From: Flectonema sp. DT1601
Lineage: Eukaryota > Euglenozoa > Diplonemea > Diplonemida > Diplonemidae
Direction of reading: 5' to 3'
Assembly: GCA_964019425.1 (NCBI GenBank)
Contig: OZ025817.1
Span: forward strand, 806,001 to 870,000
DNA: 64,000 bases
Shown here: one piece after another, positions 55,114-64,000 of the stretch
Layout of the letters: each line of letters starts with the position of its first letter
Numbering within the stretch: the stretch's first letter is position 1
Translations under genes and position numbers: made by a program
Notes under the pieces: model-generated
Seen by the model: the letters and a program-made list of their open reading frames with translations, nothing else
What the model was told of the DNA's origin: nothing
The model's database searches: none

Positions 55114-56216
55114 ATGCAGGTCGCTTCTTCATCGTCTACAACAAGCGCACATGTCCCAACAATAAATAGAAATCTCTGCCTGGGAGAGCTACACAAACAT
55201 GTTTTATCTGTCGCTGGTGAATATATGATCGAAGATGAGTATGTTTATCATTTTGTTTATCACTTTAGCGAAGGCACTCCAACGACGGGACATGTGCCCT
55301 TCTGATATTCTTCTTATCGTAATAGTAATTGTAACAAAAGAGAAATCAAAACAAAAACAGAATTGGTGAAGGTGCTCACAGCAGGGTAGTTTCCGCAAAA
55401 CACTTGGAAACAGGAGAGCAACGAGTGTTAAAAATTGTGGGAAAAAGAGATACAAAAATGCAGCTTGACGATAGTGAAGAAACCCACGTGATGAGTGTAG
55501 TTGACCATCCAAATATCGTAAAGTTACACGAAGTCTTGGAGACTAACTCTGAACTCTATATATCAATGGAGGAGATGGATCGTGACCTGTTCACTCTGCT
55601 TCAGAGAAAGCGTAAAATGGATGAGCAAGAAGTCAGAGAAGTTTGCATCTCCGTAATGTCATCCCTCAGCTACCTCCACAGACTTGATATTATACATCGA
55701 GATGTCAAACTCGAAAACATCTTAATATCTAGCGAGCCTCGTGCCGTTAAGTTAGCTGATTTCGGATATGCAAAGTTTGCAACTGAAACAAACAAGCCTG
55801 CGGGTACCTCCTTCTACCAGGCACCCGAAGTATTGAATGCTCAGCTTTGCAGTGGCCAGCTTACAATGGAAGAATCAAAAAAGAGTGATGTGTTCTCGTT
55901 AGGTGTTGTTTTGTTTTATTTGATCTGTGGAAGACCACCTTTTCTGGGAAGAGCTTGGCCACCAATTGAAAAGAAGAAGTTAATTGACCTGATGACTGAG
56001 CGTGTGGCCATCGATGATTCACGTTGGCCAGCGAGTACGTCAATTCAGTGTAGAGAATTCATTTGTTTGTTATTACATCCAAATCAATCTCAAAGATTAT
56101 CTGCGTCAGAAGCTCTTGGTCATCACTTTGTTGTTGGCAGTGATATTCGTTCATCGAACTCGACTACACATGAACACACTATACCAACCACTCCTCTTGT
56201 TCAGTGTCCCGCATAG
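55114..56216 (+). CDS. Serine/threonine protein kinase (two exons)
   Basis: Exons 55,114-55,238 and 55,361-56,216 give 326 residues. Splicing joins YMIEDE to IGEGAHSRVVSAKH, completing the glycine loop; without it the second exon lacks an ATP-binding loop. RVLKIV has the catalytic Lys, HRDVKLENIL the catalytic loop, LADFGYAKF the Mg-binding DFG and YQAPEVL the end of the activation segment. The lack of a Thr-rich T-loop, the GTSFYQAPEV stretch and the compact C-lobe resemble CAMK/AUR-like kinases, but the group is uncertain. The first 35 residues are Ser-rich and disordered. The ATG follows CCCCCCTTGGCAG by 16 nt. Confidence 0.88.
55239..55360 (+). other. Spliceosomal intron (122 nt) in the kinase gene
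   Basis: Donor GTATGTTTATC, acceptor AACAAAAACAG. Phase 2; removal restores the kinase glycine loop GEGAHSRV. Confidence 0.88.
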
Positions 56217-56712
56217 TCATTGTAGAAGAAGGTTTATGTTGATTAAAACTTACATAGTTGACTGACTAAGAGTAACAAACGTCCGACTAATGCGATAAAC
56301 ATTTCTATTTTAATATCAATTTTTCCCCTGGGGGGGGTGTGTGGAATAAGCGATTTGTCGCTTTCCACGAGACGACGTGTTGCTATTGCAACAAACTGGT
56401 TGTTGTAGGCTGGGAAAATGTTGTTATTATTATTATTATTTTTTTTTTGTTTTGTTGTGAGATATTATTTTGACTGCAAAAAACCATTGCTGTTAATTTG
56501 AAGATAGTTCCTGTGGGATTTTATCTCGTGAATAGGATTTCTGTCTCCCTTCCCCTCCAGTATATTGCTCTCAAGGAAGCTATTAAATTGTCGTTCAGTA
56601 CATCGCGAGCAAAGGAGATAGCCAACAAGAATGCCTGAGTGCATTTTGTGTGTTGAAAATGGATACTGCTGAGAAAAAAAAAAAAAAAAAATTGTGCCAA
56701 AGAAAAAAAAAG

Positions 56713-56743
<31 letters not shown>

Positions 56744-59700
56744 TATTATATTCTCCCACCCTCACACCTGTTCTAATCCAACAGGGTAAAAAAAAAAAAA
56801 AAACATCCTCCTCTCACCCCTCAAAGTAGAAGTTACTATCTACTGTCTTGGGGAAGACAGCCGCATCCTCGAAACTGACTTACGGAGCGACATAAATACT
56901 TACAAGATTCATGTTACACTGTGTCAAGCTTGAAGTGGTTGTATTGATTTTTTTTTTTTTACTTGTACCAAAAAAAAAAAAAAAAAAAGCACAGCAGGAT
57001 TTTTCATTTTTTTTAAAATTTATTTTTTATTTTTTTTATTATTATAGCAAAATGTAAAATACGGTGAAAAAATCCTTTTAGTTTATATTTCGAAGGGAGA
57101 CGGAGGTACTTGTGTAAGAACGGGAAAAAAATAAATAAAAATCCAGGAAACAAAACGTTATATATCTACTGATTGTGATTACCGTCGTCTAATTGTGACG
57201 ATTCTAGCTGCTGCTTCTAAACACGCACCCAAATCTATACTAATTTTTCACTCCCTTCCCTTCCTCTGTTTTTTTTTGATAGAAAAACAGAACAGTAAAT
57301 CATATCATGGGAGGGAAGCTCATTGCACGGCTTTGGTTGGGTCGTTATTTGCAGTTTTACCTTTCGTGGTATTGTTGTTGTTCGCAATGTTTTTTTTTTT
57401 TTATTCTTCTGTATTCATTTTTTTTTTCTTTTATTTTCCCCCATTTTTGCGAATAAAAAAAAAAAAAAAAAAAAAAAACAAGCCACTGATGTGAAATGCG
57501 CTCAACAAAGAAATCTTCCTTTTTTTAAAGGTGCCTTCCCTTATTATTATTATTATTATTATTATTGTCGCTTCTTCAAATATTTGCTATTCCCCTTCAA
57601 GCAGAAGCTACTCACCTCCCTTGCTTGTTTCGTTTCAGGGACCGTTGTCTGGAAGATTGTAATTGTGTTTGTTTTTTCCTGCTTTTTTTTTTTTTCAGAC
57701 ATTTTTTTTCTTCTTTTTTTTTCCCCCCCATCCCTTTTCTCACCATGCATCATTTATGTAGTAAGCACATACCTGTTTTGAATTTCAAGTTTGCAGTATC
57801 AAGCGATGTATCAGTACGCACTGTAAGGGATTTCCTCATCAAATCTATAAAAAAAATCTCATAAATATCAATTCAGGTGTCATACCGCAACCTTGTCAAG
57901 TTAAATTAGTCACTCCAAACTGCCTTCGCGTATCATACTGCCAGAGTACTTACATTAACCTTTTTTGGTATTACCATCTTGATCAGTAGTATTTTTTTCC
58001 CCCCTTTTTATTGGTTTAGTCTCGTTGTTTTGTGTTAGTATCTTATCTCGTATATTTTGCTTGAGAGGGTCTGAGGAGTTGAAGGCAAAGACAGCCTTTT
58101 TTTTTTTTTTTTTTTTGATTTTTTTTTATATATTGGGATGAAAAAATAATACACATAAAGATCATGAAGTCTACTGCCCTATGAAGGATAAGAATTATTA
58201 TTGTCGCTATTGTTATAACACTCTCGCGGAGTTGAGAGAGTACATTGTGTTCTCATTGTGTACCCTCAACTCCATGTGAGTGTTGTCACACAGTGCTTTA
58301 TGAACTATGACTGGAGAGTAAGAGAAATAGACACCATCATCATCAGCAGCGCTACACTGATTCAGGTTTTGAGAGAATACTTGAATTTTTGAATTCTCTT
58401 AAGTCCGGAGTGTAGTAGTCGAGAACTAGTTTTTTGATTGGAAGTCCAGTGACATTGTTGTCGCCTGGAGTATAAAGAAAATAAATTATTTTTTTTTTTG
58501 CGTTTGCAGACGTCGTCATTTAAAGAAAAGAGAAAACTGAATAAACTGGAGACGTGCAGTAGTAATGTTATCTCTCTATACGATTCCTTAAAAAGACTGT
58601 TTGATTAACTTTCGTGTTCCCTCTCAAGATCGGTCCACACGTCGTTAAATTGCTTCCTACTTACGATATTGTGAGTTTGCCAGCGATAGTGACAGGTTGT
58701 ATTTCAGCAGTCGTGTATGATTAGTTAGTTTTCGTTTTTTTTTTTTTTTTAATTTATATTTATTTCATCAGTTTTTTTTGAGTTTTTTGCATAGTAGAGT
58801 GGAAATTAATATTCGTGTTCCGGTATTCCAGCGTACTCGTGTTTCTTTCACATATGTGCTTTGGCCCTTTTTTTTCGGTGGCTGCATCCCCCCCAAAACT
58901 CATGATTTGGGGGATTGCTTACTGTCATCAGAATCGCTGTAGCTTCCATTTCCTGTGGTGAGTAATGTGCTTTTACCGAGAAATTTCTTTGAATTTCGAT
59001 ATAAGTGTTGCTTGGTTTTTTTTTTTTTTTTTTACCCAGATCATAGTACCTTCTAAGGGACAATTCTGATTTATATTTTTTATTTTATTTTATTTTATTT
59101 TTTTCCTTCTCCCCCGGATTCTTTTCTACCTTTTATTTGATATGTGTGAGTGGCAAAGCAATTATGACAAATCGTCTTAGGATTTCGTATTATCTACAAA
59201 AAAAAAAAAAAAAAATATCGTTTTTTTTTTTCCTGACTACGATTCACTGGTTACATTTCTCTTTGACGACTCATCTTCGGTATTATGTTCAATCTCTTAT
59301 ATGATTGTATCGGAATCCCGTTGTTTTCTTTACATCCAATTAAGTAATTGTTTGTATGTGCAACAACACAAAAAGGTGATAGTAAATAAGGGCAGATTAG
59401 ACTCCTGCTTTCTTTTCCCCCCCTCCCGTTAAACCATCGCTATGTTACGCGATTACAAAACAGTTGTATTTTACAAATTCAAACATTCAACCCCTCCCGG
59501 TTTTCGCGCTTTTCCCTTCAAGAAAAAGAAGCTAAAAAAAAGGGGAATAAAAATTCTCATCGTGCAACCATATGTACCTCAAGCATGTGTCTTTGTCTAA
59601 TGTGATGGTTTTGTGTGGTGGAGATAGGGAAAAAAAAAAAAAAAAAAAACAACAATTCCTTCTTTTGTATTTTTTTTTTTTTCTTCCCTCTGCCCTATTT

Positions 59701-59986
59701 TTTTCTTTTTGTCTAATTTCTTTGTTACGTAATTCCTAACCCCATTTAGTTTTTAGTTTTGTGCCTGCTTGGTACATGGTGGAAAACCATACTTATCGCC
59801 CTTTTTTTATTTTTTATATTAAATTTATTATTATTTATTAGTATTCATACACACATAACGCCTTTTTTTTTTTTTTCCCAAGAGAGAATGCCTTGCTTTC
59901 GTCGACACAGGTGGAAGCTATAATTTCCCTTCCCGTTCTCTTTTAATTTGCTTTTTTTTTTTTTTTTTTTGAAAACACTAAAACTC

Positions 59987-60021
<35 letters not shown>

Positions 60022-61572
60022 AACTACAAACAAACTGGCTCTTAGAAGTTATCTATTGTTTGAAGAAAAGGAAATAAAAAAAAACAAAAACAAAACAAAA
60101 AAATAAGCGAAAACAGTAATTACTGTAGAGCCCTTGAAAATCTCAGGGAGCTTCTGACCAGCAACCACGCTATGCTAAAGACACGGTAGCGGTCATCATC
60201 TCAGGCTAACAAGGCTGGATGACGGTATACATAAACGGTAGTGGTCCGACAACTATTAAAGACTTTTATGTCGGTTATGAGCTTCAGCGGTTGAAAGCTC
60301 GCTTTTTGAAAAAAAATGGGTAAAATGTGGCACGGCAATCATCACACGGGTTTAATATGTCAGTGTTTTACGGTCGGTGCTAACTTGATTAACTAAGGCA
60401 GCTTCGGTACTGTTGCTTGTGTCACTTGTATTTGAAGAAAATATCGGTGGCGTAGTCACAGTTCTGATGGCCGTATTTTTTTAGTTAGCATTGAGGGTAT
60501 CCCGCTTACTAGTACTTGTGTTTTGTTTTTCCCTTTTTTTTGTGTCGAAAAAAAAAAAAAAAAAAATAAGGAAAAGAACCCTTTTTCATATTTACCCTAT
60601 CCCTTGTTTCCTTTATTCTCTTTTTTTTTTTTTTTTCCCCATCGTTCCCCATCCATCCCTGTCCTATCCTACTTTGATTAAATATCCTTGGCCTGAAGGC
60701 TATGTTCCATACAACAGAAAATTGAATTAAAATTCATTTTCCCTTTTTTTTTTTAAAAAAAAATTAAAAAAAAAAAAAAAAAAAAAAGAGAGAAATTTAA
60801 TCCTGTACCGTAGGGACAACTAAATACAGAAGTTGCGAAATTCAAAAAAACTATCTAAGCAGAAAAAAAAAAAAAAAATAATAATAATAGGTGGCGGTAG
60901 GAATACAATAGCGTGCGGAGTTAATTTAAACTTTTTGTTTAATAACTTATCTCCCCTTAATAATCTCTCCCCTCACTCTATTTTTGCTGGTGTTATTATT
61001 GACGGATTATTGTTTTCTTTTTTAAATTTTTTTTTTTTTTTTTTAAAATATTTATTTTTGAGAAACTTTGGTTTTTGTCGGTATGTTATCGAACTTATAT
61101 TGAGTAGGATGACTGCAGTCACAAAAAAAAAAAAAAAAAAAAAAAAAGCCTCCCTATCCTCCCAACTGATTTTTTAGAATGAAAAAATAAAATAAAAAAT
61201 TACATACTCAATGAAAGAGGAACGAAAAAATAAATAAATGGAAAAAAAAAAAAAACCCGCAAAACCCTTTTTTTTTATTTTTTTTATTGTAGCTGACTGT
61301 AATACATTGTTTCTTATATGGTTCTTTTGTTCCCTCCTTGATGCCCTTCTCACTATTCCCTTCCACGAGACTTTACAATAAAATAGTTTTATGAGGAACC
61401 CCTACCTTTCTCTTGGAAGAAACATTTTTTTTTTAATTTTTTTATTTCCCCCTTCCCTTGTTTTACATACGAGTATCCTTGGCAGTCGTGTTCACTGCGC
61501 ATTGGAGACTTGCAGGTTTTCGACAGATGTCATTTCCTGGCGTTCAGTACTGCTGAATTGTCAACTTTCCCC

Positions 61573-61606
<34 letters not shown>

Positions 61607-61744
61607 TGAGAAGTCGTCTTGGTTTTGCTCACCTCTGAAATAGATATGATGCGTTCTATTCGCTGTTATTAAACGGTGCCCTCCTCTGCCCTAGTGCTTG
61701 TGATTTAGTTATTTCTTGGAATCCCATGGTCGTATATAGGAAAG

Positions 61745-61776
<32 letters not shown>

Positions 61777-61903
61777 CCTCAGAAAAAAACAAAAAGTATT
61801 GGTTGTGCGCGACTTTTTTTTTTTTTTTTTTTTTTTTGTTGTCTTTTGAATTGTCGTTGCCGAAAAGAGCATTATCTTGTTGTGGTGCTTCTTTTTGACA
61901 GTG

Positions 61904-61940
<37 letters not shown>

Positions 61941-62309
61941 CTCCCTGACTGTGGCGTTGCTACCAGTAGAGTGTTTCCAATCGTCTCCTGGCAAGCTATC
62001 TTGTTGTTGTTTCTTTCTGCATTTTTTATTTTTTTTAGTTTCATTTCCCTCTGCAGTACGTCTGCAGTTTGTTTCCCATCTTCGTTTTTCCAAGTGATCT
62101 ATTTCACGCCACCGTGCGCCCTCTTCACTGAGTACTTCTCCTCTGCTGTGGTATTGTTGGGTTTGTTTTGTAATAGATAGTGATGGCGAAATTTCATACT
62201 TTTTCTTTAAACAGGTGAAACATAAAAGAAAGAGCACACTTCGTTAGAATAATGCAACCCTACTGAGTGCAGATTCTTTTTAATATTTATCAGAAAACAT
62301 AACAAACTG
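56217..62309. other. Long gene-free region
   Basis: Six kilobases of AT-rich DNA with many A and T runs. The open frames here (for example 57,323-57,781, 60,833-61,177 and 61,726-62,097) are strings of F, L and K and look like chance. A short fragment near 59,440-59,500 resembles the transposon interior, and a hairpin lies at about 58,222-58,281. A few blocks of mixed composition (60,120-60,470) show no ORF or RNA family I can name. Confidence 0.55.
58222..58281. repeat. Imperfect hairpin
   Basis: GGAGTTGAGAGAGTAC pairs with GTACCCTCAACTCC across about 16 nt, and ACACTC with GAGTGT outside them. It could be a structured RNA or a small inverted repeat; nothing else identifies it. Confidence 0.65.
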
Positions 62310-62771
62310 ATGGCTCCGATAATACAGTGGAAAGGAGCTCCGTATTATGGCTTCTGGGGTCTTCTGAATAACGTGTTGGGAGTAGTTATAACGTTTGTTG
62401 TTATCTTTGTCGTTAGTCTCTTCAAGATAGTCATCACCTCTCCTTTAGCGTTGTTGTTTTTATTGACATTATCTGCTGCTGTGATGCTGAACATGAGAAG
62501 GATGGAAATTCCGGTATTCGCATCAGATTTTATTGGATCACTATGGCCGCTATCTTTAGGTTGGCAGCTGCTATTCGGGTTTTCCTGGGGAGTCGTTGCC
62601 TGTTTTCTACAACAATACTTCAGGCTTCACGTACATCATGAATGGAGTGTCGATCCACTTCGGTACATACTTTGGTTGATGAGTATATTCCTTTCAACCA
62701 CATTAGAACCGTTCATCTTAGGCATAGCATGTAATAACGGTCCTGATACATTAAAAGAACATTCTGAATGA
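62310..62771 (+). CDS. Small multi-pass membrane protein, hypothetical (153 aa)
   Basis: MAPIIQWKGAPYYGFWGLL is followed by about four hydrophobic segments (about residues 18-40, 44-60, 75-105 and 122-138), with a short loop MRRMEIP and a histidine-bearing loop FRLHVHHEWSVD. The C-terminus is acidic. I recognise no family. The ATG lies 17 nt after TTTTTAATATTTATCAG, the same splice-acceptor context as the other host genes, which supports it as a real gene. Confidence 0.65.
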   Translation: MAPIIQWKGAPYYGFWGLLNNVLGVVITFVVIFVVSLFKIVITSPLALLFLLTLSAAVMLNMRRMEIPVFASDFIGSLWPLSLGWQLLFGFSWGVVACFLQQYFRLHVHHEWSVDPLRYILWLMSIFLSTTLEPFILGIACNNGPDTLKEHSE

Positions 62772-62858
62772 TGTTTTTAGACCTTCAAGGTTGAACTATA
62801 AGGTCTGTTTATAAACATCGTATGCTCCCGGTGTAGGGTGTAATTTTTTTTTTTTCAG

Positions 62859-62895
<37 letters not shown>

Positions 62896-64000
62896 AATAA
62901 ATAACTAACACTAATCACTTACTGATGAAGGCCTAAGAGGGACAAGTAGTATAAGATTAAGGCCTGAAACTACGTATTCCACAGTGTATTATGGAACAGC
63001 AGAACAATGTGTTTTTATAACTTTTCTTTTTTTATATTTTGTTTTAGTGCACTTTTTTATAATAAACTCATATTATAACTAACACTAATCATTTGTTACG
63101 AATCCGAATACACCCTCCGCTGAGTACAAACAGTTTTCAGTTTCTACTCCAAAACTGAAATGTATTCCCCCCCTTTTTTTTTATGAGAATAGAGGTAAGG
63201 AGGTATATGGATTACTCTCGAAACCTAAATAGTTACTTTATTATGCTAAGTTGCGCATCACCCTTAGTCACTGTATTTAAAACTAATCTTAAATTATCTT
63301 TATGTTTTTATGATACAACACAGTTGTAATTTTTACAAAATCGAACATACACCCCCTTTTTTAAAATTAATAAAATAAATTGAAAGTAACTACACTCCAG
63401 TCCTTCAAACTGGGTTGTTTCAGTCACAATAGCTGACTGACTTACTTCTACACCATAACTGATGATGAGAGAATAGAGGTAAGAGGTATATGGATTACTC
63501 TCGAAACCTAAATAGTTACTTTAAAAGGCTAAGTTAAGAATCACCATAGTTCACTGTATCCTTAACAGATTGTTAAATTATCGTTTTATGTTAATGTGAT
63601 ACAGGACAGTTGTATTTTATAAAACATTCAACCCCCTTTTTTTTTTTTACTTGAAAAAGTAGGGCTTTCTAAACAGTTGACTGGTAGCGCCCCCTGTTGT
63701 GAGCTTTTCCTGGTTTTTGGCTTCTTAAGCTTCGTAAATAAATGAACCCTCACAATTTTTTTGTACACAGAAATTTACAAAAAAAAAAAATGAATATAAA
63801 TTACGATAAATACGTAAGACATTCACGTGAAGGTTAGCTTATGGAATCGACTTTAATTATAACACGATGGTCCAGTCGTAATAGTGGAGGGCGTCAGAGT
63901 ACTGTTAGTGGCAGGGAAGTGAATGAGTCTGGTCCGTATTGTCCCAGAGGACATTTATTGAATTGGGGAGGCGACACCGCGACTGATACAACCCCGCGAA
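62772..64000. other. Intergenic region with transposon-derived repeats
   Basis: The bases 63,185-63,355 are a reverse copy of the transposon interior (about 460-640). After a gap the same block recurs partly at 63,405-63,650 in a more diverged form, giving a tandem pair. The piece 63,680-63,745 matches 48,700-48,770. No gene is seen. Confidence 0.7.

Noticed and set aside
57323-62097. Several F-, L- and K-rich frames
   Set aside because: They are translations of long T and A runs with simple linkers.

Overview
The window is nuclear DNA from a unicellular eukaryote. Host genes are far apart, AT-rich and nearly intronless. The three introns I can place are short GT-AG introns with GTATGT or GTTTGT donors. 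Intergenic DNA is full of long A and T runs. Most host genes have a pyrimidine tract ending in AG within about 7-35 nt of the start codon, which suggests spliced-leader trans-splicing (or 5'-UTR introns). With a protist-style membrane cyclase carrying two cyclase folds, this makes a euglenozoan, perhaps diplonemid-like, source plausible but unproven.

Layout: 1-29.7 kb is a nest of mobile elements. A DNA-transposon end (1-1019) abuts a satellite-bearing AT-rich element. Next is a GC-richer LINE of the restriction-like-endonuclease type (about 3.3-17.15 kb). Its long ORF carries zinc fingers, an OTU deubiquitinase domain, a reverse transcriptase, an RLE domain and a proline-rich 57-aa repeat. 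Three nested insertions cut it: two copies of the AT-rich element (5,924-10,974 and about 12,911-13,576) and an inverted copy of a 1.1 kb element I call B (11,545-12,647). The first insertion itself holds a 302-bp MITE. From 17.8 to 22.4 kb lies a second GC-rich element ORF with a USP deubiquitinase, two viroplasmin-like domains, an RNase H-like region, acidic repeats and a Cys-rich segment. A fourth AT-rich copy (23.06-25.21 kb), a long-inverted-repeat element (25.2-26.7 kb) and a broken tyrosine-recombinase element (28.5-29.4 kb) follow.

From 30.6 kb on, host genes appear, all on the + strand: a secreted PhoD-like phosphatase, a coiled-coil protein, a membrane adenylyl cyclase, a small two-exon protein, proline dehydrogenase (two exons), an aprataxin-like HIT/zinc-finger protein, a monodehydroascorbate-reductase-like enzyme fused to a CRT-like transporter, an extended SDR, a two-exon protein kinase and a small membrane protein. 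They are interrupted by a second MITE (39.2 kb), a complete TIR transposon (45.2-46.7 kb, nearly identical to the copy at the window start) and small dispersed repeats.

The genes form no obvious pathway. The most unusual features are two different deubiquitinase families in adjacent mobile elements, the reductase-transporter fusion, and a satellite-carrying element present four times in one orientation, two copies of it inside one LINE.
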